Shown: positions 1 to 7,040, numbered from the stretch's first letter. The stretch is 11,087 bases of DNA from CBDDRG01 sp965232975 (GCA_965232975.1 CBDDRG010000070.1:1-11087), one strand, 5' to 3'. Program-made: numbers and translations. The notes: generated from the letters alone by a model not told the origin.

Positions 1-81
1 GAATTTGGTCATATTTTGCGCAAATTTTTGTTGAATAATCCCATTATTCGCCGCAAATTAGCGCAAAATCTGCCACAAATC
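1..81. repeat. AT-rich imperfect palindrome of about 81 bp
   Basis: The stretch is a large inverted repeat centred on base 41. The inner arms GAATAAT (33-39) and ATTATTC (43-49) match perfectly around three C's. The outer arms ATTTTGCGC (13-21) and GCGCAAAAT (61-69) also match perfectly and share the same centre, and scattered matches continue out to bases 1 and 81. From base 11 to 71, 24 of 30 base pairs are Watson-Crick and two more are G-T. It is far more AT-rich than the rest of the window, so it may be a cruciform or RNA hairpin, a dispersed palindromic repeat, or a terminator downstream of the minus-strand DUF1244 gene. It touches the window edge and may extend further left. The structure is seen directly; the role is unknown. 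Confidence 0.75.
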
Positions 82-121
82 GGACTTTCCCTCGCTACGG
101 ACGCTCAAATCCGACAGGCTC

Positions 122-430
122 CTAGGCCTGATCCCGCCCGGCGCCAAATTTGTCGAGCTGGGCAGGCGTCGCCTCCGTTTGGTACAGATCCTTCCATTGG
201 CTGTAGGGCATGCCGTAGATGATTTCGCGAGCTTCTTCATAGCTCAGGGCTTGACCCTGCTCAGCGGCCGCCGCGACATACCATTTGGCGAGGCAATTGC
301 GGCAGAACGCGGCCAGATTCATCAGATCGATGTTCTGTACCTCCTTGTGCTCATCGAGGTGGCGCACCAGGCGGCGGAATACGGCGGCCTGGATGGCGAG
401 ATCAGCGGTGGTGGGTGGGGTGACGGTCAT
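122..430 (-). CDS. DUF1244 family protein
   Basis: This is a 102-residue protein with the hallmarks of the DUF1244 family (Pfam PF06844), small cytosolic proteins of unknown function found widely in proteobacteria. Visible family features are the run FRRLVRHLDEH (residues 18-28), the block VQNIDLMNLAAFCRNCLAKWY (31-51) with the C43-x-x-C46 pair, and EEAREIIYGMPYSQWKDLYQ (about 65-84). The length is normal for the family. The ATG has an AGGA element about 8 bases upstream on the minus strand. There is no signal peptide or membrane segment. The paired cysteines could bind a metal, but that is inference. It is divergent from the pqi operon and no functional link is evident. Confidence 0.9.
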   Translation of the reverse strand: MTVTPPTTADLAIQAAVFRRLVRHLDEHKEVQNIDLMNLAAFCRNCLAKWYVAAAAEQGQALSYEEAREIIYGMPYSQWKDLYQTEATPAQLDKFGAGRDQA

Positions 431-474
431 GGCGATTCCTGGAGGTTTGCAACGAGGGGAAGATGCTGTCCATT

Positions 475-480
475 ATTCTA
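475..480 (-). promoter_or_regulatory. possible -10 box for the DUF1244 gene
   Basis: Read on the minus strand this is TAGAAT, a good sigma-70 -10 hexamer lying 45 bases upstream of the DUF1244 start codon. The matching -35 region is poor (GACACT-like at about 16 bases), so the call rests on the -10 match and position alone. Confidence 0.3.
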
Positions 481-634
481 GCCCACCCGCCGCCAGTGTC
501 GCTCCGGGGCGCGGCTCGGGGGCGCGGCTATACACCCGGAGGAGGCGGGCTTAAGATGCGCGACAATCATGGCCCGGAGCCCAACAACCCTGTGTCCCGC
601 CTTTGCCACCGCCGCTAGCGGATGCCCCTGCCGC

Positions 635-1294
635 ATGTCACCCGGAACTGATCCCCACCCGCTGGCCGCACCATCCACCAGCCACACTGCGCTGACCGCC
701 TGCCCCGAGTGCGATGCGCTGCACCGGGTAGAGCCGCTGCGCCCCGGACAATCCCTGTACTGCACGCGCTGTGGGGCGGTGCTCGCCCGGTTCCCCTTCG
801 GCGGCATGCAGGGAGCGCTGGCAACGCACGCCACGGCCTTGATCCTGCTCGTGCTCGCCAATGTGTTCCCGTTCATGGCGCTCGACATCCAGGGACGCCC
901 CGCTGTGACGACGCTGAGCGGCGCCGCGCTGGCGTTCTACCGGGCGGACATGCCGGAGCTTGCGGTGGTGGTGTGGGTGACCAGCGTCATCGCCCCCGCC
1001 GCGCTGTTGTTGTGCGCGCTCTATGTGCAGGGCGCGGCCTGGCGCGGGCGCGCCCTGCCCGGCGCCCGCCGCACCCTGGTGGCGCTGAGCCATATCCAGC
1101 CCTGGTGCATGCTCGATGTGTTTTTGTTGTCCGCGCTGATCGCCTTCGTCAAGCTCGCCGACATCGCCGACCTGTTTCCCGGCCCCGGCCTCTATCTGTT
1201 CGTGGCGTTCATTCTGGTGCACGCCATCGCCACCTCCACTTTCGAGCCACAGCTACTGTGGGAGCGGATCGCCCCACTGCAGGAGGGCCCATGA
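635..1294 (+). CDS. pqiA: PqiA domain membrane protein, first copy
   Basis: This is a 219-residue inner-membrane protein of the paraquat-inducible protein A family, the membrane partner of the PqiB MCE bridge. It opens with a zinc-ribbon-like motif (C23-x-x-C26 and C43-x-x-C46) followed by about four hydrophobic segments. The first of these reads ALILLVLANVFPFMAL, a PqiA signature (compare the LSNLFPF of E. coli PqiA), and a later one contains QPWCMLDVFLLSALIAFVKLADIA. The E. coli protein is about 417 residues and has two such domains in one chain, so this is half the length. An upstream in-frame ATG at 569 is possible. I prefer 635 because it places the cysteines near the N-terminus as in relatives, although neither start has a convincing ribosome-binding site. 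The stop overlaps the next start in an ATGA. Confidence 0.88.
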   Translation: MSPGTDPHPLAAPSTSHTALTACPECDALHRVEPLRPGQSLYCTRCGAVLARFPFGGMQGALATHATALILLVLANVFPFMALDIQGRPAVTTLSGAALAFYRADMPELAVVVWVTSVIAPAALLLCALYVQGAAWRGRALPGARRTLVALSHIQPWCMLDVFLLSALIAFVKLADIADLFPGPGLYLFVAFILVHAIATSTFEPQLLWERIAPLQEGP

Positions 1295-1908
1295 TCCAGG
1301 CGCGAGCCCTCGGCCTCGCGCGCTGTGGCACCTGCGCCCTGTTGGTCAACCTGGGCGCCTACGTCCGCGCCCGCTGCCCGCGCTGCGCGGCGCCGGTGGC
1401 CGTGCGCCAGCCACGCAGCGTCGGCGTCACTTGGGCGCTGCTGTTGGCGGCGATCATCCTGTACGTCCCCGCCAACCTGCTGCCGGTGATGACCGTCATC
1501 AGTCTCGGCAGCGGTCAGCCGGATACCATCATGAGCGGGGTGATCTCGCTGTACCGGAACGGCTACCAGCCGCTCGCCATCATCGTGTTCGTCGCCAGTA
1601 TCCTGGTGCCCCTGGTGAAGATGCTGGCGCTGATCTACCTGCTGGTGTCGGTGCAGCGCAAATCACCGTTCGGCCGCCACCAGCGCACCCGCCTGTACCG
1701 GGTCACCGAGTTCATCGGGCGCTGGTCGATGGTGGATGTGTTCGTGGTCGCGTTGATGACGGCGCTGGTGCGGGCCGGCGCCATCGCCACCGTCGACCCC
1801 GGTAACGGCGCGCGGGCGTTCGCCGCGGTGGTGATTCTCACGCTGTTTGCCGCCATGAGTTTTGATCCCCGCCTGCTTTGGGATCACCCGGTGGCCGATC
1901 GTGGCTGA
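1291..1908 (+). CDS. pqiA: PqiA domain membrane protein, second copy
   Basis: This 205-residue protein is the second PqiA-domain unit, corresponding to the C-terminal half of a classical two-domain PqiA. It has its own zinc-ribbon-like cysteines (C12-x-x-C15 and C29-x-x-C32). Hydrophobic segments follow, with family motifs YVPANLLPVMTV, PLAIIVFVASILVPLVKMLALIYLL and GRWSMVDVFVVALMTALVRAG, and a closing SFDPRLLWD. The last motif is echoed by STFEPQLLWE in the first copy, showing the two are duplicated domains. The start codon overlaps the preceding stop, and AGGAGG at 1281-1286 gives a strong though close ribosome-binding site. It probably acts with the first copy and PqiB in the inner membrane. 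Confidence 0.92.
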   Translation: MIQARALGLARCGTCALLVNLGAYVRARCPRCAAPVAVRQPRSVGVTWALLLAAIILYVPANLLPVMTVISLGSGQPDTIMSGVISLYRNGYQPLAIIVFVASILVPLVKMLALIYLLVSVQRKSPFGRHQRTRLYRVTEFIGRWSMVDVFVVALMTALVRAGAIATVDPGNGARAFAAVVILTLFAAMSFDPRLLWDHPVADRG

Positions 1909-3544
1909 CGCCGGCCAGCGCCGCGATCTCGACGGAGTCCCGGCTGCCGTCGCCGATACTCACCACCACCGACGCCTATCGGCGATTTGGCTGCTGCCGC
2001 TGGTGGCGGTGCTGATCGGGGTCTGGCTGGTCTACAAAACTCTCGGGGAGACCGGCCCCGAAATCGTCATCAGCTTCAATACCGCGGAGGGTATCGAAGC
2101 GGGCAAGACCTGGGTCAAGTACCGGGATGTCAATATTGGCAAGGTCGCGGAGGTGCGTTTTGCCGCGGATCTGTCGCGGGTGGAGGTGACGGTCAGGATG
2201 GCGCCCGAGGCGAAAAACTATCTGAACGAGGCCACCCGCTTCTGGGTGGTGCGCCCCCGCCTGGGTGCCGGGGAGATCAGCGGTCTGGGCACCCTGGTCA
2301 GCGGCGCCTATGTCGCCATGGATCCTGGCAAAGGGGCGACGGCCGTCCGCCATTTCATCGGCCTGGAAAAACCGCCGGCGCTGACCGCCGACAGGGAGGG
2401 AGCGATCTACCACCTGCGCGCCGACCAGTTGGGCTCGCTGAATGTGGGTTCGCCGGTGTATTTTCGCCAGGTCAGGGTGGGTGAAGTGGTCGATTTTCAG
2501 TTGGCGGACGACCACCGCCATGTTGATATCAGCGTGTTCATCAGCACGCCCCACCACCAGTATGTGCGCCCGACCACCCGTTTCTGGAATGCCGGCGGCG
2601 TTGGCCTGACGCTGGATGCGTCGGGCTTTCAGGTCGCGCTCGGCTCGGTCACTTCGCTGCTCAGCGGGGGCATTGCCTTCGCCACGCCGCCAGCACCGGC
2701 GCCACCGGCGCCGCCGGATATGGTGTTTAAGCTGCATGAAAACCAGGCCAAGGGCGAGGAGGCGCCGGCGACGCCCAGCTTCGACTATGTCGCCCGGTTC
2801 GACGACAGCGTGCGCGGTCTCAGCGTCGGCGCGCCGGTGGAGTTTCGCGGCATTCGCGTCGGCGAGGTGCGCGACATCCAATTGCGCGCCGACCCCACCA
2901 CCGGCGACATCAGCATCCCCGTGGTGCTCGCCATCCATGTCGGGCCCGGCTTCGGCGCTGAAGAGTTGCTCGGGCGCCCCGGTGTCGAGGTTCAGCGGCG
3001 ACAGCAACTGCGCCTCGAAGCCCTGGTCAAACAGGGCCTGCGCGCCCAGTTGCGCACCGGCAATCTGCTCACCGGCCAACTGTTTGTCGATCTCGATATG
3101 AACCCCAAAGCGACGCCGGCCACGCTGGTCTACGGCGGCGCCTATCCGGAACTGCCGACCCGGCCCGGGCTGCTGACCGGGCTCGCGGACGCCACCGCAG
3201 CGCTGCTGGCCCGTCTCGACCAGCTGCCGGTCGAGGCGACACTGGACGACATTCGCGGGCTGACCCAATCCACCAAGCGCCTGGTCGATACCCTCGACCA
3301 CAAGGCGCCGGGCCTAGTGGACGACATGGCCAAAACCACCGGCGACGTGCGCATCATGCTCAAGGCGGCGACCGCCGCGCTCGCTACCCTGGAGAGTACG
3401 GCGGCAGCGGACGGCGAGCTGGGCACGCAGGTGAATGCCACGCTGACCGAGGTGCGCGCCGCGGCGCGCGCGCTGCGCCTGATGACGGACTATCTGGAGC
3501 GCCACCCGGAGGCCCTGTTGAAAGGCAAGCAGGCACCCCAATGA
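1901..3544 (+). CDS. pqiB: PqiB, three-MCE-domain transport protein
   Basis: This 547-residue protein has almost exactly the length of E. coli PqiB (546), which forms stacked MCE hexamer rings and a needle that span the periplasm to move lipids. A single N-terminal membrane anchor (about residues 27-46, LSAIWLLPLVAVLIGVWLVY) is followed by three MCE/MlaD domains, starting near residue 52 (GPEIVISFNTAEGIEAGK), near 169 (YHLRADQLGSLNVGSPVYFR) and near 293 (FDYVARFDDSVRGLSVGAPV). Each contains the VKYRDVNIGKV-like MCE turn. A Pro/Ala-rich linker separates domains 2 and 3. The C-terminal 110 residues are helical and Ala/Leu-rich, consistent with the needle. I chose the GTG at 1901, which overlaps the pqiA stop by 8 bases; an ATG at 1862 would overlap much more. 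Confidence 0.93.
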   Translation: MADAGQRRDLDGVPAAVADTHHHRRLSAIWLLPLVAVLIGVWLVYKTLGETGPEIVISFNTAEGIEAGKTWVKYRDVNIGKVAEVRFAADLSRVEVTVRMAPEAKNYLNEATRFWVVRPRLGAGEISGLGTLVSGAYVAMDPGKGATAVRHFIGLEKPPALTADREGAIYHLRADQLGSLNVGSPVYFRQVRVGEVVDFQLADDHRHVDISVFISTPHHQYVRPTTRFWNAGGVGLTLDASGFQVALGSVTSLLSGGIAFATPPAPAPPAPPDMVFKLHENQAKGEEAPATPSFDYVARFDDSVRGLSVGAPVEFRGIRVGEVRDIQLRADPTTGDISIPVVLAIHVGPGFGAEELLGRPGVEVQRRQQLRLEALVKQGLRAQLRTGNLLTGQLFVDLDMNPKATPATLVYGGAYPELPTRPGLLTGLADATAALLARLDQLPVEATLDDIRGLTQSTKRLVDTLDHKAPGLVDDMAKTTGDVRIMLKAATAALATLESTAAADGELGTQVNATLTEVRAAARALRLMTDYLERHPEALLKGKQAPQ

Positions 3545-4215
3545 CGCCCAAGCACCCAATGATCGAGGCGAGGCATTGCCAGCCGATGCGCACCACTTCC
3601 CCAACTGCCCGAAGGGCGCCCTTGGCGGCGATCGCCGTGCTCGCGATGACGTTGCTGGGCGGTTGTCTCGGCACCAGCGATCCGGTCGCGTTCTATGTTA
3701 TCGAAGCCCTGCCGGGGAGGGTTGCCGGCGCCGTGCCCGCGCCTCTCACGCTAGGTCTCGGAACCCTCGCACTGCCGGCGCTTCTGGATCGGCCGCAAAT
3801 CGTCACCCAGCTCGACCCCAACCAAGTGGAGTTGTCCGAACACCACCGCTGGGCGGAGGAGCTGACCGACAATGTCCGGCGCGTGCTGGCGCAAAATCTG
3901 GCCAGCCGCGTCACCGGCATCGATGTGTTGGCCCGCCCATCCGCGCGGCTGCGCCCCGATCTCGGCGTCGAACTGAGTTTCGTGCAATTTGGCGGTCGAC
4001 TGGGCGAGAGCGTGCGCCTGGAAGGCAACTGGCATCTGCTCGATCGGCGCGCCGGCTGTCAGGCGGCACTGCCCCCGGCGACCCCTTTTGCGCTTGAAAT
4101 CGCCCCTGCCGGGCCGAGCTATGCCGAGTTCGTCGCGGCGCTGCGGCAAGGTGTTGGCCAACTCAGCGATCTGCTGGCGGCACAGGTTGTAGCCGCCGCC
4201 CGCTGCGACGGCTGA
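3541..4215 (+). CDS. pqiC: PqiC-type lipoprotein (ABC transport auxiliary family)
   Basis: This 224-residue lipoprotein belongs to the ABC_trans_aux/PqiC family (formerly DUF330), which sits on the inner face of the outer membrane and docks the PqiB needle. A hydrophobic stretch (residues 28-41) ends in the lipobox LGGC with the acylated cysteine at C42. The core shows LGLGTLALPALLDRPQIVTQ and RWAEELTDNVRRVLAQNLASR, both family hallmarks. The start overlaps the pqiB stop in an ATGA, implying translational coupling. A downstream ATG at 3586 would give a more usual 26-residue signal peptide and is a real alternative. It is the last gene of the pqi operon and ends against two hairpins. Confidence 0.88.
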   Translation: MTPKHPMIEARHCQPMRTTSPTARRAPLAAIAVLAMTLLGGCLGTSDPVAFYVIEALPGRVAGAVPAPLTLGLGTLALPALLDRPQIVTQLDPNQVELSEHHRWAEELTDNVRRVLAQNLASRVTGIDVLARPSARLRPDLGVELSFVQFGGRLGESVRLEGNWHLLDRRAGCQAALPPATPFALEIAPAGPSYAEFVAALRQGVGQLSDLLAAQVVAAARCDG

Positions 4216-4229
4216 CGCCAATCGCTGCC

Positions 4230-4244
4230 CCGGCATCGTGCCGG
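4230..4244. terminator. hairpin after pqiC
   Basis: A perfect stem CCGGCA / TGCCGG with a three-base TCG loop lies 15 bases past the pqiC stop codon. Only a weak T-containing stretch (gatttcc) follows, so it is not a textbook intrinsic terminator, but its position at the end of an operon suits transcription termination or mRNA 3' end protection. Confidence 0.45.
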
Positions 4245-4280
4245 TGACGATTTCCTTCCAGTCTGCGATGGCTCAACGCC

Positions 4281-4300
4281 GGCCGCGGGATGCCGCGGCC
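4281..4300. terminator. hairpin abutting the FadL gene stop
   Basis: GGCCGCGG (4281-4288) and CCGCGGCC (4293-4300) form a perfect 8-bp stem with a four-base loop. It touches the stop codon of the minus-strand FadL gene and lies between convergent genes. No T tract follows in either direction, so termination is inferred from position and stem strength. Confidence 0.45.
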
Positions 4301-5608
4301 TCACAGTAGCCAACTCCAGGCCACCATAAATGTGTTCACGTAGGGGTGTAGCCTTTCGGTGCCGCCGATGGGCAGCGCCGAAGGGCCGGAGTAGGTTTTC
4401 TCGAAGAAATGTGACACGCCGAGGTGCAACTGGTGTCCCGGGTCGACCTGCCAGGTCAACCCCAGGCTGGCCTGGTTGATGGCGTTGGGCGCCATCAGGT
4501 TGAGGCTGACGCTGTCGATGTCATCGCGATTGGGGCGCTCGCCGTGGGCCCAGCCCGCCCGTAGCGTAACCGCAGGGGTAGCCTTGAATGCCACGCCCAG
4601 GCGGTAAGTCGTGTTGTTGCGCCAGTTGAAGCCGCTGCCCTCATCACTGCCGAGCGGCTGCGAAGGATCGAGGAGGGAATTCTGGACGCCGTTGCCGAGC
4701 GCTTTTACGTCGCCAAAGTTGATGCGCTGGATGTCGAAGGCAATCAGCCAGCGAGTATCGGGCTTAAGTGCAATACCGACGCTGTAGTTCTCCGGCACGT
4801 CAAAGCTGCCTTCGGCAAGAAGGCCGCGGTACTTGCGAAAATCCTGCATTTGGACGCGCGACGCGTAGGCGACACCCAGGTTGAGCCAGGGCGTGATCTC
4901 GCCGTACCAGCCAACGCGGACACCACCGCCGAACGCCGTGGCACGACCTCGGTTGGTCACCGCGTCCGGCCGCTCCGAGAGCGGGGCGAGCGCCTGCAGG
5001 CCATAGACGTCGATGCGCTGCATCGCGATCAAGGGCGAGATGCCGAGGCTCTGCCCCGGCGCGAACTGCCATGCCAGCGTCGGCGCCACAATCAACTGCA
5101 TCAAATCAAAGCCGAGCTTGCCGCAGCCCAGCAAAAAATTGGCCGGGCGAGCGCCGCAGGCTGTGGGGTTGCCATTGGTGCCCGGGACGTCGGCGGTGTA
5201 CTCGGTGTTGAGCCCGCCGTTACCGTACACCGTGACGCCCCAAGCCATGTCGTCGCCAAGCCGTCGGCTGAAGGCGGCCTCTGGCACCAGAAACAGATCA
5301 TTGTCGCTGTCGGACGAAAAATCGTAGGTGGGGTCGATGGCGCCCTTGCGATCGATACGGCGGTGCGGGTTGAACAACTCAAGCCCGATATCCACCCGGT
5401 TGCCGGCAGCAAATGCCTTGGCTGGGTTGGAGGCACCGGCGTAGGCATCGGCCACCACCGCGGTGGTGGCGCCGGCCATCTGGCGAGCGACCGGACCATA
5501 GCCGAGGGCAAAATAGCCACCCCCCGCCAGCGCGGGGCTGGCGATGCAGCCGCAAGCCCATAACAGGACGCACAAAGTTTTATAACTAATCGACGTCGCA
5601 GGGTACAT
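4301..5608 (-). CDS. FadL/OmpP1/TodX-family outer-membrane transporter
   Basis: This 435-residue protein resembles the OmpP1/FadL/TodX family of outer-membrane beta-barrels that admit long-chain fatty acids or hydrocarbons. A signal peptide (residues 1-28, ending SPALA) precedes a mature N-terminus GGGYFALGYGPVARQMAG. This is followed by AVVADAYAGASNPAKAF with the family's NPA motif (61-63), which corresponds to the N-terminal hatch. The remainder is an alternating amphipathic pattern with periodic aromatics typical of beta strands, ending NTFMVAWSWLL. The start has an AGGA element (5619-5616) upstream. The gene is divergent from a TetR regulator and its promoter carries a palindrome, so local repression is likely. 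The substrate cannot be read from sequence; fatty acid, alkane or aromatic compounds are all possible. Confidence 0.9.
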   Translation of the reverse strand: MYPATSISYKTLCVLLWACGCIASPALAGGGYFALGYGPVARQMAGATTAVVADAYAGASNPAKAFAAGNRVDIGLELFNPHRRIDRKGAIDPTYDFSSDSDNDLFLVPEAAFSRRLGDDMAWGVTVYGNGGLNTEYTADVPGTNGNPTACGARPANFLLGCGKLGFDLMQLIVAPTLAWQFAPGQSLGISPLIAMQRIDVYGLQALAPLSERPDAVTNRGRATAFGGGVRVGWYGEITPWLNLGVAYASRVQMQDFRKYRGLLAEGSFDVPENYSVGIALKPDTRWLIAFDIQRINFGDVKALGNGVQNSLLDPSQPLGSDEGSGFNWRNNTTYRLGVAFKATPAVTLRAGWAHGERPNRDDIDSVSLNLMAPNAINQASLGLTWQVDPGHQLHLGVSHFFEKTYSGPSALPIGGTERLHPYVNTFMVAWSWLL

Positions 5609-5685
5609 GAAATTATCCTGGCGATCTTGCGCCGCAGGGTGGTTATTATTGGGAGTAGGCCTGGTAGTTGACCGGCCAGTTAAAT

Positions 5686-5713
5686 TTTATAGGCCGTTTG
5701 ACTGAACAGTCAA
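5686..5713 (-). promoter_or_regulatory. sigma-70-like promoter of the FadL-family gene
   Basis: Read on the minus strand, TTGACT (5713-5708) and TATAAA (5691-5686) are separated by 16 bases. Both hexamers are close to consensus and lie about 80-105 bases upstream of the FadL-family start codon. The -35 box is embedded in the palindrome at 5698-5713. Confidence 0.65.
5698..5713. promoter_or_regulatory. candidate TetR operator (inverted repeat)
   Basis: TTGACTG and CAGTCAA form a perfect 7-bp inverted repeat around a two-base AA centre. Its size and symmetry suit a TetR-family dimer. It lies in the divergent intergenic region between the TetR gene and the FadL-type gene, covering the -35 box of the FadL-side promoter. 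A bound repressor would block RNA polymerase there. It also contains TTGACT in the forward direction, but no good -10 follows for the TetR gene. The palindrome is seen directly; its use by this TetR protein is inference. Confidence 0.65.
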
Positions 5714-5755
5714 CTAGTGACTGCGATGCCGGCGCTGTGAACCGAGGACGCCTCA

Positions 5756-6355
5756 ATGCCGCCCATGGCACCTGCTGATACCCGTGAACGGCTGCTCCTC
5801 GCGGCCACGCGTTTGTTGTGGGTGAGCGGCTTTCATGCCACCAGCGTGGACGATCTGTGTCGGTGCGCCAATGCCAGGAAGGGCAGCTTTTATCATTTCT
5901 TTCCGTCAAAGGTGGATTTGGCGGTGGCCGCCATCGAAAGGTCGTGGGCGCAGACCAAGGTTGCGGTTTTTGACCCGGTGTTTACGGGCAACGACAGCGG
6001 CCTGGGTCAACTCGAAGTCTTGGCGGAAAAGCTTTATGAGCAGCAACTCGAGGTTGCTGGCGAAAAAGGCGTCCTCTTAGGCTACCTCTTTGGCAACCTC
6101 GGACAGGAAATGGCCTGTCAGGATGAGCTGATACGAGAGGCATTGCAGGCAATTTTTGATGAACTGTGCGCCTATCTCGAAGCCGCCCTCAGGCGCGCCG
6201 AGACCGCCGGCGAAATTTCACCGGGCGACAATCGGCGGCGCGCAAAAAACCTGTTGGCCTTGCTCCAAGGGGCGGCGTTGCTGGCAAAAGTAGCAAATGA
6301 CGCCGAGCCGTTTCGCAATCTGGTGTCCGGGCTAAAGGCGCTCGCAATCGCTTAG
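5756..6355 (+). CDS. TetR/AcrR-family transcriptional regulator
   Basis: This 199-residue protein has an N-terminal TetR DNA-binding domain. Helix 1 is RERLLLAATRLLWVSGF (10-26), and the helix-turn-helix spans about residues 30-49, ending in the characteristic KGSFYHFFPSKVDL. The C-terminal ligand/dimer domain (about 60-199) includes GVLLGYLFGNLGQEMACQDE. The domain probably senses a small hydrophobic ligand, but this cannot be identified. GAGGA at 5744-5748 gives a well-spaced ribosome-binding site for the ATG at 5756. It is divergent from the FadL-type gene and likely represses it and perhaps itself. The TAG stop lies in the CTTAG repeat that borders the downstream palindromic element, so the element inserted exactly at the gene's 3' end. 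Confidence 0.92.
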   Translation: MPPMAPADTRERLLLAATRLLWVSGFHATSVDDLCRCANARKGSFYHFFPSKVDLAVAAIERSWAQTKVAVFDPVFTGNDSGLGQLEVLAEKLYEQQLEVAGEKGVLLGYLFGNLGQEMACQDELIREALQAIFDELCAYLEAALRRAETAGEISPGDNRRRAKNLLALLQGAALLAKVANDAEPFRNLVSGLKALAIA

Positions 6356-6496
6356 AGCCTGTTCAAGATCTCGCTGAAGGGGCGCATCGCGGCGTTAAAG
6401 CTGGCCTCAAAATGCTCACATACGCCGTGTATGCTGCGCTTTCTCGGTCAGTTTTGCCTTGCGCTGCACCCCTCGAGATCTTGAACACGCTCTTAG
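6351..6496. mobile_element. MITE-like inverted-repeat element with 5-bp direct repeat
   Basis: The terminal sequence AGCCTGTTCAAGATCTCG (6356-6373) is matched in inverted form by CGAGATCTTGAACACGCT (6474-6491) at 17 of 18 positions. The element of about 136 bp is flanked by CTTAG on both sides (6351-6355 and 6492-6496), as expected of a target-site duplication. Internally, GGGGCGCA (6379-6386) pairs with TGCACCCC (6465-6472) at 7 of 8, and CATAC/GTATG forms a central hairpin, so the whole unit could fold. No transposase is encoded, so it would need one in trans. The left copy of CTTAG supplies the stop codon of the TetR gene. CTTAG is nearly palindromic, so it could instead be the outer part of the inverted repeat. 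Confidence 0.65.
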
Positions 6497-6541
6497 TGCT
6501 GCTTTTTCGGCCGCGCGGATTGCGCGCAGGCGCGATAGCTG

Positions 6542-6555
6542 CCGGTGCCCACCGG
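6542..6555 (-). terminator. weak hairpin after the glutathione peroxidase gene
   Basis: CCGGTG and CACCGG form a perfect 6-bp stem with a two-base loop starting two bases past the stop codon of the minus-strand peroxidase gene. No T tract follows, so a terminator role is only suggested by position. Confidence 0.3.
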
Positions 6556-6557
6556 GC

Positions 6558-7040
6558 TCAGAGCAGTGCCGCGAGATCCCGGCCGATGGCCTCCGGGGTG
6601 TCGGTCGGCGCATAGCGCTTGACCACCTTGCCGGTCTTGTCGATCAGGAACTTGGTGAAATTCCACTTGATGAAATCGAGTCCCAGAATGCCCCCCTGTG
6701 CCTTTTTGAGGAACTGATAGAGCGGGTGGGCATCGTCGCCATTGACCTTGATTTTGGCGAACAGCGGAAAGCTGACGTCGTACTTGCCCGCGCAGAAACC
6801 CTTGATCTCAGCCTCGTCACCCGGCTCCTGGTGACCGAACTGGTTGCACGGAAAGCCGAGGATGACGAAATCCCGGTCGCGGTACTGGCGATAGAGCGCT
6901 TCCAAGCCCTGGTATTGGGGCGTGAAGCCGCACTTGCTGGCAACGTTCACTACCAGCAGGGTCTTGCCTTGGTAGTCGGCGAGGCTTTTGGGGTTACCGT
7001 CGATATCGGTGGCAGTGAAACTGTAACTGTAAACGCTCAT
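6558..7040 (-). CDS. glutathione peroxidase family protein
   Basis: This 160-residue cytosolic peroxidase reduces peroxides using a catalytic cysteine, probably regenerated by thioredoxin or glutathione. The motif NVASKCGFTPQY holds the peroxidatic C37. GFPCNQFGHQEP provides Q71, and KWNFTKFL provides W126 and N127, completing the catalytic tetrad. C83 in GFCAGKYDVSFP matches the resolving cysteine of thioredoxin-dependent, BtuE-like members. There is no selenocysteine codon. The ATG at 7040 has AGGAGA just upstream on the minus strand; an upstream in-frame start at 7094 lacks this and would add non-homologous residues. It is divergent from the copper genes, and peroxide defence beside copper tolerance is plausible but unproven. 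Confidence 0.95.
   Translation of the reverse strand: MSVYSYSFTATDIDGNPKSLADYQGKTLLVVNVASKCGFTPQYQGLEALYRQYRDRDFVILGFPCNQFGHQEPGDEAEIKGFCAGKYDVSFPLFAKIKVNGDDAHPLYQFLKKAQGGILGLDFIKWNFTKFLIDKTGKVVKRYAPTDTPEAIGRDLAALL

Noticed and set aside
709..1290. Upstream extension of the second pqiA reading frame
   Set aside because: This part overlaps the first pqiA gene in another frame and translates to Arg/Pro/Ala-rich noise. The real start is the ATG at 1291 with AGGAGG in front.
1976..3301. 441-codon open frame on the minus strand opposite pqiB
   Set aside because: It is antisense to an intact three-domain pqiB. Its low-complexity, Arg/Gly/Gln-rich translation matches no family I know.
4850..5563. 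237-codon open frame on the plus strand inside the FadL-type gene
   Set aside because: It is antisense to a full-length porin and its translation shows no domain features.
6930..6932. Possible selenocysteine site in the glutathione peroxidase
   Set aside because: The catalytic position is an ordinary cysteine codon with no in-frame TGA, so this is a cysteine-type enzyme.
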